Positions 1 through 9,914 of a stretch of DNA of 64,000 nt are shown piece by piece (position 1 is the first letter of the stretch; each line of letters starts with the position of its first letter). The notes beneath the pieces are model-generated. The model was not told where the DNA came from. It saw nothing but the letters and a program-made list of their open reading frames with translations, and made no database searches. This DNA is from Pseudomonas sp. RGM2987. GTDB taxonomy: Bacteria > Pseudomonadota > Gammaproteobacteria > Pseudomonadales > Pseudomonadaceae. The DNA lies in NCBI RefSeq assembly GCF_022952855.1, contig NZ_JALJDX010000201.1, forward strand, positions 1-64,000, given 5' to 3'. The translations under genes and the position numbers were made by a program.

Positions 1-40
1 CGATCCTTCACTCGACATCTTTGGTGACTGACCCTCCGCA

Positions 41-64
41 TTCGCGAGCAAGCCCGCTCCCACA
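41..64. repeat. REP-like half palindrome (GC-rich family B)
   Basis: A single copy of the 3' arm found in the paired repeats elsewhere in the window (core GCGAGCAAGCCCGCTCCCAC). The partner arm may lie just outside the window. It sits upstream of apbE in non-coding DNA. Confidence 0.7.
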
Positions 65-143
65 GGTACGCGGTATACGAGCCTCGCAGCTGCGGGTGCT
101 GAAGCCCATAATGGCCGTCGTGGTTTTAAGGGGAGATGAAGAT

Positions 144-1160
144 TTGTTAACTGGACGGTGGGGAGGGCTTGTGGTTTTGGTGGGCGTTCTGTCCGGCTGC
201 GGCTACGGCGACACCTTGGAACGTTTCGACGGCCCGACCATGGGCAGCCGCTATTCCATCCAATACGTCAGGCATGCCGCCACGCCCGGTCCGAAGGCGG
301 TGCGGGCCGAGGTGGAAACTATCCTCGTCGACGTCGACCGGCAGTTCTCGACCTACCGCAGCGACTCCGACATCGAGCGATTCAACGCGCTGCCGGCCAA
401 CAGTTGCCAGGTCATGCCCGGTGCGGTGCTGGAGTTGATCCGCGTGGGCGAGCAACTGTCCTTGCAGAGTGACGGCGCCTTTGACCTGACGGTGGAGCCG
501 CTGCTGAACCTGTGGGGGTTCGGCCCACAGTCTCGGGAGGAAAGCGTGCCGAGCGCCGAAGCCCTGGCCCGGGTGCGGCAGCGCGTAGGCCACGGACATT
601 TGCGCATCGACGGCGACCGGCTGTGCAAGGATGCCGCCGTGGAAGTCGACTTCAACAGCATCGCCGCCGGCTATGCGGTCGACCGGATCGCCGCCAGGCT
701 CCAGGCCCTGGGCATCGACAGCTACCTGGCCGAAGCCACCGGCGAACTCAAGGCCGTCGGCCGCAAGCCCGATGGCTCGGCCTGGCGCGTCGCCCTGGAA
801 GAGCCCCGGGACGACCGCCAAGTGGCCGAGCGGGTGATCGAGGTCGATGGCTACGGGGTTTCGACGTCCGGTGATTACCGGCGTTACTTCGAGCAGGACG
901 GCGCACGTTATTCCCACACCTTCGACGCACGCACCGGTGCACCGGTCCTACACAACCTGGCGTCAGTCACGGTGATTCATCCTTCGGCGTTGATGGCCGA
1001 TGAACTATCGACGCTGTTGCTGATTCTCGGGCCTGAACGGGGCTGGGACTATGCCGAAAAACACGGCATTGGGGTATTTTTCGTGCTGCGTGATGGTGAG
1101 CGGTTTGTCACCCGGACGAACGATGCGTTTGAACGGATAAGTAGCGGGAAAACCCAATGA
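144..1160 (+). CDS. apbE: FAD:protein FMN transferase ApbE, lipoprotein form
   Basis: ApbE proteins move FMN from FAD onto a Thr of periplasmic or membrane partner proteins in a Mg-dependent reaction. Family signatures are present: TMGSRYSIQY near the N-terminus, an ATGELKAVGRK segment, VSTSGDYRRYF, the HTFDARTGAP motif and the MADELSTLLLILG segment. I choose the TTG at 144. A purine-rich ribosome site (GGGGAG) lies 8 nt upstream, and this start gives a short lipoprotein signal ending in LSGC. The frame stays open upstream, but that extension would put charged residues before the signal. The length of 338 aa fits the family. No Nqr/Rnf or other flavoprotein partner is next to it, so its substrate cannot be inferred here. 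Confidence 0.9.
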   Translation: MLTGRWGGLVVLVGVLSGCGYGDTLERFDGPTMGSRYSIQYVRHAATPGPKAVRAEVETILVDVDRQFSTYRSDSDIERFNALPANSCQVMPGAVLELIRVGEQLSLQSDGAFDLTVEPLLNLWGFGPQSREESVPSAEALARVRQRVGHGHLRIDGDRLCKDAAVEVDFNSIAAGYAVDRIAARLQALGIDSYLAEATGELKAVGRKPDGSAWRVALEEPRDDRQVAERVIEVDGYGVSTSGDYRRYFEQDGARYSHTFDARTGAPVLHNLASVTVIHPSALMADELSTLLLILGPERGWDYAEKHGIGVFFVLRDGERFVTRTNDAFERISSGKTQ

Positions 1161-1188
1161 TGACAGCAACGTTGGTTGCAGATGGCCC

Positions 1189-1277
1189 GTGGCGAGGGAG
1201 CTTGCTCCCGCTGGGCTGCGCAGCAGCCCTCTTTTGTGAGTGCTTCGCACTCAAGCGGGAGCAAGCTCCCTCGCCAC
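1189..1277. repeat. REPIN-type inverted repeat pair (family A)
   Basis: Two arms with the core GAGGGAGCTTGCTCCC in opposite orientation, separated by about 45 nt that contain a short CTGCGCAGCAG palindrome. The same unit recurs at 7632, 34191, 45206 and 51601. This resembles the REPIN elements described in P. fluorescens SBW25. It lies in the apbE-sthA gap; the remaining ~240 nt before sthA show no gene. Confidence 0.85.
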
Positions 1278-1517
1278 GGTGACTTAGGCAATTTCCGGCT
1301 TGCGATGACAGGCTGGTGAAAGCGTAGGTGTGGCGAAATAGCGCAGGCAAAACTAGCCTCTGACGCGACCAAGGGGTAATGTGCGCGGCGTTGACGCTTC
1401 TATAGACTGTGGCCGGGCTCGTGAACCGGCCTGAAAATTGTTCCTTCATGTCGCAACCCGACGTGATTTAGCCGTCGGTACCCTAGTCGGTGCCACGGCC
1501 TGTTCTGAGGAGTACGC

Positions 1518-2912
1518 ATGGCTGTCTACAACTACGACGTGGTGGTACTGGGTTCCGGCCCGGCTGGGGAGGGCGCGGCAATGAACGCCGCCAAGGCAGG
1601 GCGCAAGGTGGCGATGGTCGACAGCCGTCGGCAGGTCGGCGGCAACTGCACCCACTTGGGTACCATCCCGTCCAAGGCCTTGCGTCACTCGGTGCGGCAG
1701 ATCATGCAGTTCAACACCAACCCGATGTTCCGGGCCATCGGCGAACCGCGCTGGTTTTCCTTTCCTGACGTGCTCAAGAGCGCCGAGAAGGTGATTTCCA
1801 AGCAGGTCGCCTCGCGTACCGGCTACTACGCCCGTAACCGGGTCGACGTGTTCTTCGGCACCGGCAGTTTCGCCGACGAGCAGACCGTCGAAGTGGTCTG
1901 CGGCAATGGCGTGGTCGAGAAGCTGGTGGCCAAGCACATCATCATCGCCACCGGCTCGCGCCCGTATCGCCCGGCCGACATCGATTTCAACCACGCCCGT
2001 ATCTATGATAGCGACACCATCCTGAGCCTGGGCCACACCCCACGTAAACTCATCGTCTACGGCGCGGGCGTGATCGGTTGCGAATACGCCTCGATCTTCA
2101 GTGGTCTGGGGGTGCTGGTGGAACTGGTGGATAACCGCGGCCAGTTGCTCAGCTTCCTGGACTCGGAAATCTCCCAGGCCCTGAGCTATCACTTCAGCAA
2201 CAACAACATCACGGTGCGCCACAACGAAGACTATGAGCGTGTCGAAGGCGTGGATAACGGCGTGATCCTGCACCTCAAGTCCGGCAAGAAGATCAAGGCC
2301 GACGCCTTGCTCTGGTGCAACGGTCGCACCGGCAACACCGACACCCTGGGCCTGGAAAACATCGGCGTGAAGGTCAACAGCCGCGGCCAGATCGAAGTCG
2401 ACGAGAACTACCGCACCTGCGTGCCTAACATCTACGGCGCCGGTGACGTGATCGGCTGGCCGAGCCTGGCCAGTGCCGCCCACGACCAGGGTCGCTCGGC
2501 CGCCGGCAGCATCGTTGACAACGGCAGCTGGCGCTTCGTCAACGACGTACCGACCGGTATCTACACGATTCCGGAGATCAGTTCCATCGGCAAGAACGAG
2601 CAGGAGCTGACCCAGGCCAAGGTACCCTATGAAGTGGGCAAGGCCTTCTTCAAGAGCATGGCGCGGGCGCAGATCGCCGGTGAGCCGCAAGGCATGTTGA
2701 AGATCCTGTTCCACCGCGAAACGCTGGAAGTGCTGGGTGTGCACTGCTTCGGTTACCAGGCTTCGGAGATCGTCCATATCGGCCAGGCGATCATGAACCA
2801 GCCGGGCGAGTTGAACACCCTGAAGTATTTCGTCAACACCACGTTCAACTACCCGACCATGGCCGAAGCCTATCGGGTAGCGGCCTACGACGGGCTCAAC
2901 CGGCTTTTTTGA
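1518..2912 (+). CDS. sthA: Soluble pyridine nucleotide transhydrogenase
   Basis: A cytoplasmic FAD enzyme that moves reducing equivalents between NADPH and NAD+, mainly oxidising surplus NADPH. The 464-aa length is typical. An FAD-binding [10 protein letters not shown] motif starts at about residue 12. The [11 protein letters not shown] segment holds only one cysteine where lipoamide dehydrogenases have a redox CxxxxC pair, which is the hallmark of SthA within this superfamily. A second Rossmann motif ([17 protein letters not shown]) lies near residue 180, followed by [15 protein letters not shown] and a C-terminal dimerisation domain. A GAGGAG-like ribosome site precedes the ATG. It runs convergently with the GDPD gene, with a GC-rich palindrome between them. 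Confidence 0.97.
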   Translation: MAVYNYDVVVLGSGPAGEGAAMNAAKAGRKVAMVDSRRQVGGNCTHLGTIPSKALRHSVRQIMQFNTNPMFRAIGEPRWFSFPDVLKSAEKVISKQVASRTGYYARNRVDVFFGTGSFADEQTVEVVCGNGVVEKLVAKHIIIATGSRPYRPADIDFNHARIYDSDTILSLGHTPRKLIVYGAGVIGCEYASIFSGLGVLVELVDNRGQLLSFLDSEISQALSYHFSNNNITVRHNEDYERVEGVDNGVILHLKSGKKIKADALLWCNGRTGNTDTLGLENIGVKVNSRGQIEVDENYRTCVPNIYGAGDVIGWPSLASAAHDQGRSAAGSIVDNGSWRFVNDVPTGIYTIPEISSIGKNEQELTQAKVPYEVGKAFFKSMARAQIAGEPQGMLKILFHRETLEVLGVHCFGYQASEIVHIGQAIMNQPGELNTLKYFVNTTFNYPTMAEAYRVAAYDGLNRLF

Positions 2913-2916
2913 GCGG

Positions 2917-2947
2917 CTCCGGCCGGTGGCCTGAGCCGGCCGGGGAG
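2917..2947. terminator. GC-rich palindrome between convergent genes
   Basis: CTCCGGCC and its near complement CCGGCCGGGG flank a short loop in the 42-nt gap between sthA and the convergent GDPD gene. There is no clear T-tract, so terminator function is inferred from position and symmetry only. Confidence 0.4.
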
Positions 2948-2954
2948 ACCGATT

Positions 2955-3677
2955 TCAGCAATTCTCGAGGGTGGCGGTGGCCAAACCGGGAAAGTCTGTA
3001 ATCAGGCTGTCAGCGCCAAAGTCGGCGAGCCTGCGCATCAGCGCGGGTTCGTTGACCGTCCACACCGACACATGCAAGCCCTGGCGCTGCGCCTTGGCCA
3101 GGCGCTCCGGCGTGCACAGGGTCCAGTTCAATGCCAGGATCTCGCAGCCATAGCTCTGGGCGACCTTCAACGGGTCGAGCCAGGCGTATTCGGCCACCAG
3201 CCCGCGAGAAATGTCCGGGGTCAGGTCCAGGGCGGCCTTGAGCACTTCCCGTGAGCTGGAGGTGATGGTGATCTTGTCCAGCAGTCCGAAACGCTGGGCC
3301 ATTTCGCGGATCCCCAGCACCGTTGCGGCAGCGCGGGTGCGCGAAGCGCTTTTGACCTCCAGTTGCCAATGCTCGAAATCACATTTCTCGAACAACTCTT
3401 CCAGGCGCGGGATCGGGCATGGCTTGATCCAGCCCGGGCCACCCTTGCGCGCATCGTAGGTCACCAACTCGGCGGCGGAATGTTCCACCACCTTGCCGCG
3501 ACGATCCGTAGTGCGCTTGAGGGTCGGGTCGTGGATCACCATCAACTCGCCGTCCATGGACAGGTGCAGGTCCAGTTCGCAACGGCGCACGCCGTGCTTG
3601 AGACACTCCTGAAAACCGGTCAGGGTATTTTCCGGTGCTTCGCCCTTGGCGCCGCGGTGGCCATAAATGAGGGTCAC
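2955..3677 (-). CDS. Glycerophosphodiester phosphodiesterase
   Basis: Predicted to hydrolyse deacylated phospholipid headgroups to sn-glycerol-3-phosphate and an alcohol. The 240-aa protein has the single-domain (UgpQ-like) length and no signal peptide, so it is probably cytoplasmic. Catalytic GDPD motifs are present: YGHRGAKGEAPENT (HRG and EN), RCELDLHLS (ELD), VIHDPTL (HD), LEVKS, and the C-terminal VWTVNEP segment. Its ATG overlaps the stop of the PilZ gene by 4 nt, so the two are co-transcribed and probably translationally coupled. The conserved neighbourhood with sthA and lolCDE gives no direct clue to the substrate. Confidence 0.92.
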   Translation of the reverse strand: MTLIYGHRGAKGEAPENTLTGFQECLKHGVRRCELDLHLSMDGELMVIHDPTLKRTTDRRGKVVEHSAAELVTYDARKGGPGWIKPCPIPRLEELFEKCDFEHWQLEVKSASRTRAAATVLGIREMAQRFGLLDKITITSSSREVLKAALDLTPDISRGLVAEYAWLDPLKVAQSYGCEILALNWTLCTPERLAKAQRQGLHVSVWTVNEPALMRRLADFGADSLITDFPGLATATLENC

Positions 3678-4270
3678 GGTTCTTCCTTATTGATACCTGA
3701 TTCGTTCAGTTCCCGGGCCAGGCGTCGTTCTTGCGCCTGTTTCTGCAGGATGTAGCGCGCCAGCAACTGGCGCTGGGCGTCGGTCGGGCGTTCGAACTCG
3801 GTGCCCACGTCAAAGCCGTCGCCCTTGGGATCGCAGTGGGTGACACGGGCCCGAAGCAAAAGCCCGAGCGCTTGGGGCATCAGCACCAGTTTGACCGACA
3901 GGTGCGAGCCGACGGCGACCGGCGTTGGGTACTGGAAGTCGATGCCGCCTTCGGAAATGATCACCGGCTGCGGTTCGCCGATCTCACCGAGCACCGTCAG
4001 GGCGATGACCTGGCTGAGCAGGTCGATGCGTTTGTTCATCACCTTGAGGTACGCCGCGATGCTGCGCTCGCGCTCGCTGATCTGGCGCAGCAGGTGCTGG
4101 GACTCGAATTCGCTCAGGTGCAGTTCACTGAGCAGATTGAACAGTGGGGAAGCATCCTGCAACACTTCCAGGCCGGCGGCTTCTGGAATGGACAGGGGCC
4201 GAATTTCCAGTGCGATCATGTCCTCGATACGGTAGTATTCGCGGCGATCTTCTTCATCTAATGTCGACAT
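3674..4270 (-). CDS. PilZ-domain protein (c-di-GMP effector candidate)
   Basis: A 198-aa protein starting at MSTLDEEDRREYYRIEDM. The YYRIED segment resembles the RxxxR-type arm of PilZ proteins, but a clean RxxxR plus D/NxSxxG pair is not evident, so c-di-GMP binding is uncertain. The C-terminal half has beta-strand-rich text typical of a PilZ barrel (ISEGGIDFQY, FDVGTEFERP). A middle helical region (about residues 45-95) may be a coiled coil. I prefer the start at 4270 because the longer frame upstream runs into the divergent lolC promoter region. It forms an operon with the downstream GDPD gene. Confidence 0.8.
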   Translation of the reverse strand: MSTLDEEDRREYYRIEDMIALEIRPLSIPEAAGLEVLQDASPLFNLLSELHLSEFESQHLLRQISERERSIAAYLKVMNKRIDLLSQVIALTVLGEIGEPQPVIISEGGIDFQYPTPVAVGSHLSVKLVLMPQALGLLLRARVTHCDPKGDGFDVGTEFERPTDAQRQLLARYILQKQAQERRLARELNESGINKEEP

Positions 4271-4364
4271 GGCGAACCCATGGTAGCGGCGGTGGTCTGA
4301 GTGTAAAGCTGGTTTGTGACCCCCGCCACAAGGACGTTCCTTTTCCCTCCGAACAAGCCCCGAC

Positions 4365-5615
4365 ATGTTCAGACCACTCTTCGTATTCATCGGCACGCGT
4401 TATACCCGTGCAAAACGCCGCAATCATTTCGTATCGTTCATTTCCCTGACATCCATCATCGGCCTGGCCCTCGGCGTGGTCGTGATGATTGTCGTGCTGT
4501 CGGTGATGAACGGCTTCGATCATGAGATGCGCACCCGCGTGCTGGGCATGGTGCCCCACGCGACCCTCGAAACCGGCGAGGCCATCAGCGATTGGCCGAG
4601 CCTGGCCGCCAAGGTCAAGCAGAACCGGCAGGTACTGGCCGTTGCGCCGTTCACCCAGATGCAGGGCCTGCTGACCAACAATGGCAAGGTCTCCAAAGTG
4701 TTGCTCAATGGCATCGATCCCACGCTCGAGCGGCAGGTGTCGATCATCGATAACTTCATGCAGCAGGGCAAACTCGACGACCTGGCGCCGGGCAGCTTCG
4801 GCATCGTCATCGGTGACAAGGCGGCGGCCAAGCTCGGCGCGTCCATCGGTGACAAGCTGACCTTCGTCGCGCCGGAGGTCACCGTAACGCCGGGCGGCAT
4901 GTTCCCGCGCATGAAGCGTTTCACCGTGGTGGGCATTTTCCATGTCGGCGCCGGTGAGCTGGACGGTTACCTGGGCGTGACCAATCTTGAAGATCTGGCG
5001 CGCCTGCATCGCTGGAAAGCCGACCAGGTCCAGGGTTTGCGCTTGAAGTTCGACGACCTGTTCCAGGCGCCGCGTGCGGCGTGGACCATCGCCCAGCAAC
5101 TTGGCGAGGACCGCTACTACGCCCGTGACTGGACCCGGACCCACGGCAACCTCTACCAGGCCATCCGCATGGAAAAAGCCATGATCGGCCTGCTGTTGCT
5201 GCTGATCGTCGCCGTCGCGGCCTTCAACATCATTTCCACGCTGGTGATGGTGGTGAACGACAAGAAGGGCGACATCGCGATCCTGCGCACCCTGGGCGCC
5301 ACGCCCGGGCAGATCATGCGCATTTTCATGGTCCAGGGCACGGTGATCGGCGTGATTGGCACGCTGGCCGGCGCGCTGGTTGGCATGTTTGCCGCGTTGA
5401 ACGTCAGCGCCGCGATTGCCGGCCTCGAAGGCCTGATCGGACACAAGTTTCTCAACGCCGACGTGTACTTCATCGACTACCTGCCGTCGCAATTGCAGGC
5501 GGACGATGTGTTGATGGTCTGCGGCGCCGCGTTGGTCCTGAGTTTCCTCGCCACCCTGTATCCTGCCTGGCGTGCCGCGCGCACCCAGCCGGCGGAGGCG
5601 TTACGTTATGAGTGA
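4365..5615 (+). CDS. lolC: Lipoprotein-releasing ABC transporter permease LolC
   Basis: Inner-membrane subunit of the LolCDE complex, which extracts outer-membrane lipoproteins and hands them to LolA. The 416-aa protein has an N-terminal transmembrane helix after [13 protein letters not shown], a large periplasmic domain (about residues 45-270) and three C-terminal helices in an FtsX-type fold ([17 protein letters not shown] onward). It is strongly similar to the second permease at 6370, and both begin MFRPL. Its stop overlaps the lolD start. This is the first gene of lolC-lolD-lolE. The assignment of C versus E to the two paralogues rests on gene order. Confidence 0.93.
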   Translation: MFRPLFVFIGTRYTRAKRRNHFVSFISLTSIIGLALGVVVMIVVLSVMNGFDHEMRTRVLGMVPHATLETGEAISDWPSLAAKVKQNRQVLAVAPFTQMQGLLTNNGKVSKVLLNGIDPTLERQVSIIDNFMQQGKLDDLAPGSFGIVIGDKAAAKLGASIGDKLTFVAPEVTVTPGGMFPRMKRFTVVGIFHVGAGELDGYLGVTNLEDLARLHRWKADQVQGLRLKFDDLFQAPRAAWTIAQQLGEDRYYARDWTRTHGNLYQAIRMEKAMIGLLLLLIVAVAAFNIISTLVMVVNDKKGDIAILRTLGATPGQIMRIFMVQGTVIGVIGTLAGALVGMFAALNVSAAIAGLEGLIGHKFLNADVYFIDYLPSQLQADDVLMVCGAALVLSFLATLYPAWRAARTQPAEALRYE

Positions 5616-6306
5616 GTCGGGCATGAGTGAAAAAGCGATCTTGAGCTGCCGCAACCTGGGCAAATCCTACGAGGAGGGCCCGGAATCGGTGGTGGTATTG
5701 TCGGGCTTGCAGCTGGAACTGCATCCTGGCGAGCGCGTAGCGATTGTCGGTACTTCCGGCTCGGGCAAGAGTACCTTGCTGAACCTGCTTGGCGGCCTCG
5801 ATACGCCGACCACAGGCAGCGTCTGGCTGGCCGGCGAAGAGCTCTCGGCATTGAACGAAAAGGCCCGTGGCCTGTTGCGCAATCGCTCCCTGGGCTTTGT
5901 CTACCAGTTCCACCATCTGCTGCCCGAGTTCACTGCACTGGAAAACGTCTGCATGCCGCTGCTGATCGGTCGCACGGCGATTCCCGAAGCCCGTCAGCGC
6001 GCCACGGCGTTGCTGGAGCGGGTAGGGCTGGGCCATCGCCTGGAGCATAAGCCGGCGGAGCTGTCGGGTGGCGAGCGCCAACGCGTGGCGATTGCCCGGG
6101 CGCTGGTCAACAAGCCAGGCCTGGTGATGCTCGATGAGCCGACCGGCAACCTCGACTCCCACACCGCCCAGGGTATCCAGGACCTGATGCTGGAACTCAG
6201 CACCTCGATGCGCACGGCGTTCCTGGTGGTAACCCACGACATGAACCTGGCCCGGCAGATGGACCGCGTCCTGCACTTGCAGGAAGGTTGCCTGACACCC
6301 ATCTGA
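5608..6306 (+). CDS. lolD: Lipoprotein-releasing ABC transporter ATPase LolD
   Basis: Cytoplasmic ATPase that powers the LolC/LolE permeases. Walker A is GTSGSGKST, the signature is [15 protein letters not shown], Walker B is [12 protein letters not shown], and the H-loop is VVTHD. The ATG at 5608 overlaps the end of lolC by 8 nt; a second in-frame ATG at 5623 is the alternative start. From 5608 the product is 232 aa, the usual size for LolD. Confidence 0.95.
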   Translation: MSESGMSEKAILSCRNLGKSYEEGPESVVVLSGLQLELHPGERVAIVGTSGSGKSTLLNLLGGLDTPTTGSVWLAGEELSALNEKARGLLRNRSLGFVYQFHHLLPEFTALENVCMPLLIGRTAIPEARQRATALLERVGLGHRLEHKPAELSGGERQRVAIARALVNKPGLVMLDEPTGNLDSHTAQGIQDLMLELSTSMRTAFLVVTHDMNLARQMDRVLHLQEGCLTPI

Positions 6307-6316
6307 CCGACCGCAA

Positions 6317-6352
6317 CCCGGCGTTTGCTGCAAGCGCCGGGTCTTTTATCTT
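6317..6352 (+). terminator. Hairpin with T-rich tail between lolD and lolE
   Basis: ACCCGGCG pairs with CGCCGGGT across an 11-nt loop and is followed by CTTTTATCTTTTT. It looks like an intrinsic terminator or attenuator inside the lol operon, which could lower expression of the second permease relative to lolCD. Confidence 0.7.
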
Positions 6353-6369
6353 TTTACGGTGCCCCGCGA

Positions 6370-7614
6370 ATGTTCAGACCGTTATCGATCTTTATCGGCA
6401 CGCGCTATACCCGCGCCAAGCGTCGCAATCGCTTCGTTTCGTTCATCTCCATGACGTCGATGATCGGCCTCGCCCTGGGCGTGCTGGCGATGATCGTGGT
6501 GCTGTCGGTGATGAACGGCTTCCAGCGTGAAATGAGTTCGCGCATCCTGGGCATGGTGCCCCACGCGACCATCGTCGGCGTCAACCCGATCGACGATTGG
6601 CAGCCGGTGGCCGCCGCGGCGCTGAAAAATCCTGAGGTGACCGCCGCCGTGCCGTTCACCGAGCTGGAAGGCATGCTCAGTCATAAGGGCTCGATGCAGC
6701 CGATCCAGATCAGCGGCATCGACCCGGCCCAGGAAGGTAAGGTGTCGATCGTTGCCCAGCACATTGTCCAGGGGCGTCTCGATGCCTTGAAACCGGGTGA
6801 GTTTGGCGTGGTGATCGGTGAGATCACCGCCCGGCGGTTTCGCCTGAACGTGGGCGACAAACTGACCCTGATCGTGCCGGAAGTCAGCACTGCGCCTGGC
6901 GGGATTACCCCGCGGATGCAGCGGCTGAACGTGGTGGGCGTGTTCAAGGTTGGCGCGGAGCTGGACGGCTCCATGGCGTTGATCCATGTGGCCGACGCGG
7001 CGCAGATGCAGCACTGGCAGCCGAACCAGGTACAGAGCGTGCGCCTGGCCGTGAAGGATCTGTACGCGGCGCCGAAGGTTTCCGGTGACATCGCCACCGG
7101 CCTCGGTGCCGACTACAAGGCCGATGACTGGACGCACACCCAGGGCAGCCTGTTCAGCGCCATGAAAATGGAAAAAACCATGATTGGCCTGTTGTTGCTG
7201 ATGATCGTCGCGGTGGCGGCGTTCAACATCATCGCCACCTTGATCATGGTGGTGAACGACAAGGGCGCGGACATCGCGATTTTGCGCACCATCGGCGCCA
7301 CGCCCCGGCAGATCATGGCGATCTTCATGGTCCAGGGGACGGTGATCGGCATCGTCGGCACGCTCATCGGCGGCGTGCTGGGGGTGATTGCGGCGTTGAA
7401 CGTCAGTGAGCTGGTGGGCTGGTTGGAACGGGTCAGCGGCCAGCACATCTTCAGTTCCGATGTGTACTTTGTCAGCAACCTGCCTTCGGAGCTGCAGCGC
7501 GGCGACGTGGTGTTGATCTGCTCCGCCGGGTTCATCCTGAGCTTCCTGGCCACCGTGTACCCGGCCTGGCGCGCGGCGAAGATCGAACCGGCGCAGGCGT
7601 TGCGGTATTCCTGA
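6370..7614 (+). CDS. lolE: Lipoprotein-releasing ABC transporter permease LolE
   Basis: Second FtsX-type permease of the LolCDE complex, 414 aa, with the same layout as LolC: one N-terminal helix, a periplasmic domain and three C-terminal helices. The start [20 protein letters not shown] matches the LolC start almost residue for residue, so the two genes come from a duplication. I use the ATG at 6370 because the frame upstream runs back through the intergenic hairpin. No gene overlaps it downstream; a REPIN follows. Confidence 0.92.
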   Translation: MFRPLSIFIGTRYTRAKRRNRFVSFISMTSMIGLALGVLAMIVVLSVMNGFQREMSSRILGMVPHATIVGVNPIDDWQPVAAAALKNPEVTAAVPFTELEGMLSHKGSMQPIQISGIDPAQEGKVSIVAQHIVQGRLDALKPGEFGVVIGEITARRFRLNVGDKLTLIVPEVSTAPGGITPRMQRLNVVGVFKVGAELDGSMALIHVADAAQMQHWQPNQVQSVRLAVKDLYAAPKVSGDIATGLGADYKADDWTHTQGSLFSAMKMEKTMIGLLLLMIVAVAAFNIIATLIMVVNDKGADIAILRTIGATPRQIMAIFMVQGTVIGIVGTLIGGVLGVIAALNVSELVGWLERVSGQHIFSSDVYFVSNLPSELQRGDVVLICSAGFILSFLATVYPAWRAAKIEPAQALRYS

Positions 7615-7631
7615 GCCCGGCGCAGCGCTCC

Positions 7632-7719
7632 GTGGCGAGGGAGCTTGCTCCCGCTTGAGTGCGAAGCGCTCACAAACGGGGCCGCTACGCAGCCCAGCGG
7701 GAGCAAGCTCCCTCGCCAC
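7632..7719. repeat. REPIN-type inverted repeat pair (family A)
   Basis: Same structure as the element at 1189, with terminal GTGGCGAGGGAGCTTGCTCC arms facing each other. It lies between the convergent ends of lolE and the sensor kinase gene. Confidence 0.85.
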
Positions 7720-7735
7720 AGGGGGTTGCGTCCGC

Positions 7736-9088
7736 TCAATCTTGCTTCGGCAACTCGATCAGAAAGCGCGTCCAGCCATCGGCTGATTCACAGCGGATCT
7801 CCCCACCATGGGCGCGGATGATCGAGCGGGTGATCGCCAGGCCCAGTCCGGCATGCTCGCTGCTGCCTTCCTGGCGGGCTGGGTCGGCGCGGTAGAAACG
7901 GTCGAACAGGCGTGGCAGCAAGTCCTCCGGGATCCCTGCGCCGCTGTTCTCTACGCTGACGTTGACTACTTCGGCCCCGTCGATAATCCGCACCTGCACA
8001 ACGCCGCCCTCGGGGGTGAAGCGTAGGGCGTTGTCCAACAGGTTGGAGAGAGCCCGGCGCAACATATTGCGGTCACCCTGCAGGCGGCCGTCGCCCTCGC
8101 GGTTCAAGCGGACATCGGCGTCCTCGGCCAGGGGCGCGAAGAACTCCAGCAGCACGTCCACTTCCTCTGCACACTCCAGCGCTTCGCGATTCGGCGCCAG
8201 CAGGCCATGGTCGGCCTTGGCCAGGTAGAGCATGTCGTTGACCAGTTGCGCCATCCATTGCAGTTCTTCCAGATTACTGTGCAGCGCCTCGCGGTAATCC
8301 TCCGGCGAGCGCTCGCGGGTGAGGGTGACCTGGGTATGGGTCAGCAGGTTCGACAAGGGCGTGCGCAACTCATGGGCGATGTCGGCGGAGAACGCCGATA
8401 GCCGCTGAAACGCATGGTCCAGGCGTGCGAGCATGGCGTTGATGCTGTGGGCCAATTCCGCCAGTTCCGTAGGCATTTGCTCTTCCGGCAGCCGGGCGTT
8501 GAGGGAGCGGGCCGAGACGCTGCCGGCAATCGCCCCCATGCGGCGCAATGGACGCAAGGCGCGGCGAGCCGCCCAGGCGCCAAGCAGGGCGGTGGCCAGC
8601 GCCGATAGACCGACGGTCAGCCAGATCAGGCGCTGCATCCGTTGCAGGAAGTGCTGGTGATGGGTGATGTCCAGCAGCAGCGTCAGTTGTGGCGAGCCTG
8701 GGCGGTCGGGAAAGAGCGGCGCGTTCAACACGCGATAATCAACGTCGCCATCATTGAGGGTGGCGAGGCCGGGCGTTTCCGGCAACCGGGCCGGAATCCG
8801 GATCGAGCTGTCATACCAGCGCACCCCGTCGCTGCCTTTGACGCGCAGGGCCAGGTCGGCCTGGCGGCTCAATTCATCTTCCAGGCGGCGTTGCGTCTGC
8901 CCGGCGTCGAGGTCTTGCAGGGCGCGGCGCAGGCCGATCAGCTTGCCTTCGAGCAGTTGCTGGTCCAGCTCAATGAAATGCGCCTCGCTGCTACGGCTGA
9001 ACGACACCCCGGCAAACAGCGACACCACGGCGGTGCAGGCGGCAAACAGCAGCGCCAGACGGCTGCTCAGCGACCAGCGGCCCGTCAC
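7736..9088 (-). CDS. copS: Heavy-metal (copper-type) sensor histidine kinase
   Basis: A 450-aa membrane kinase of the CusS/IrlS/CopS type. There is one N-terminal helix (about residues 9-30), a periplasmic sensing region of about 120 aa, a second helix (about 153-175) and a HAMP linker. The dimerisation/phosphoacceptor segment [17 protein letters not shown] follows, then an ATPase domain with [15 protein letters not shown] and HAGLGLAI boxes. Its start overlaps the regulator's stop by 4 nt (ATGA). The copper assignment rests on the divergent cupredoxin gene and the cop-box-like site; other metals (silver, cobalt-zinc-cadmium) remain possible from the protein alone. Confidence 0.85.
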   Translation of the reverse strand: MTGRWSLSSRLALLFAACTAVVSLFAGVSFSRSSEAHFIELDQQLLEGKLIGLRRALQDLDAGQTQRRLEDELSRQADLALRVKGSDGVRWYDSSIRIPARLPETPGLATLNDGDVDYRVLNAPLFPDRPGSPQLTLLLDITHHQHFLQRMQRLIWLTVGLSALATALLGAWAARRALRPLRRMGAIAGSVSARSLNARLPEEQMPTELAELAHSINAMLARLDHAFQRLSAFSADIAHELRTPLSNLLTHTQVTLTRERSPEDYREALHSNLEELQWMAQLVNDMLYLAKADHGLLAPNREALECAEEVDVLLEFFAPLAEDADVRLNREGDGRLQGDRNMLRRALSNLLDNALRFTPEGGVVQVRIIDGAEVVNVSVENSGAGIPEDLLPRLFDRFYRADPARQEGSSEHAGLGLAITRSIIRAHGGEIRCESADGWTRFLIELPKQD

Positions 9089-9765
9089 AGGCTGCGCTCC
9101 TCAAGCACATAGCCCATGCCCCGCACGGTGTGGATCAGTTTGCCGGGGAAATCGTCGTCAATCTTGAGTCGCAGGCGCCGGATCGCGACTTCGATGACAT
9201 TGGTGTCGCTGTCGAAATTCATGTCCCAAACCTGGGAGGCGATCAGCGACTTGGGCAGCACTTCACCCTGGCGGCGCAGGAGCAATTCCAGCAAGGCGAA
9301 TTCCTTGGCGGTGAGGTCGATGCGTCGGCCACTGCGCTCAACGCGGCGGCGCATCAGGTCCAGGCGCAAGTCCGCCAGTTGCAGACTCGTTTCCTGCTGC
9401 ATCGAGCTGCCCCGGCGCAGCAGGCTGCGCACCCGGGCCAGCAACTCGGAGAAGGCAAACGGTTTGACCAGGTAATCATCGGCACCCAATTCCAGGCCGT
9501 GCACCCGATCCTGCACCGCGTCCCGCGCCGTGAGGAACAGCACCGGCGTCTCCAGGCCGGCACCGCGGACGGCTTGCAGAATCTGCCAGCCATCGCGACC
9601 CGGTAGCATCACGTCGAGGATCAACAGCGCATAGTCACCGCTCAAGGCCAGTTGCTGGCCAGTGATGCCATCGGCCACCAGATCGGCGTTGAACCCTGCT
9701 TCACTCAAGCCCTGGCGCAGGTATTGGCCGGTTTTCGTTTGGTCTTCGACGATCAGCAGTTTCAT
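9085..9765 (-). CDS. copR: Copper-type response regulator (OmpR family)
   Basis: A 226-aa regulator with a receiver domain ([20 protein letters not shown]; phospho-acceptor Asp in [14 protein letters not shown]) and a C-terminal winged helix ([24 protein letters not shown]). It belongs to the CopR/SilR/CusR group, which senses metals with a membrane kinase encoded next door. The start at 9765 (MKLLIVED) is preferred over the longer upstream frame because the receiver fold begins there. It is the first gene of the leftward copRS operon and faces the cupredoxin gene. Confidence 0.88.
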   Translation of the reverse strand: MKLLIVEDQTKTGQYLRQGLSEAGFNADLVADGITGQQLALSGDYALLILDVMLPGRDGWQILQAVRGAGLETPVLFLTARDAVQDRVHGLELGADDYLVKPFAFSELLARVRSLLRRGSSMQQETSLQLADLRLDLMRRRVERSGRRIDLTAKEFALLELLLRRQGEVLPKSLIASQVWDMNFDSDTNVIEVAIRRLRLKIDDDFPGKLIHTVRGMGYVLEERSL

Positions 9766-9830
9766 GGCGGGCTCAAGGGATGGTTCGGACGTGGGCGTTA
9801 TACCTTGGCGGGCTGGGCTACGGCGCAAGC

Positions 9831-9845
9831 TGACAAAGTTGTAAT
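9831..9845. promoter_or_regulatory. cop-box-like operator between copR and the cupredoxin gene
   Basis: TGACAA-AG-TTGTAAT is close to the inverted repeat recognised by CopR/CusR-type regulators (ATTACAAnnTTGTCA in general form). It lies in the 149-nt divergent gap, about 70 nt upstream of both starts. A flanking CTGACA...TGTCAG repeat (9829-9855) surrounds it. Confidence 0.65.
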
Positions 9846-9914
9846 CATGCTGTCAGTCGGATGGCAGCCACGCCACGGTAAGGTTTCCCAAGCTTATCCG
9901 GTTGGAGTACGAAC

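Noticed and set aside
1446..2777. Long antisense frame opposite sthA (443 codons)
   Set aside because: Composition is a Val/Asp/His-rich shadow of a GC-rich gene; no start context and the sense strand is a clear SthA.
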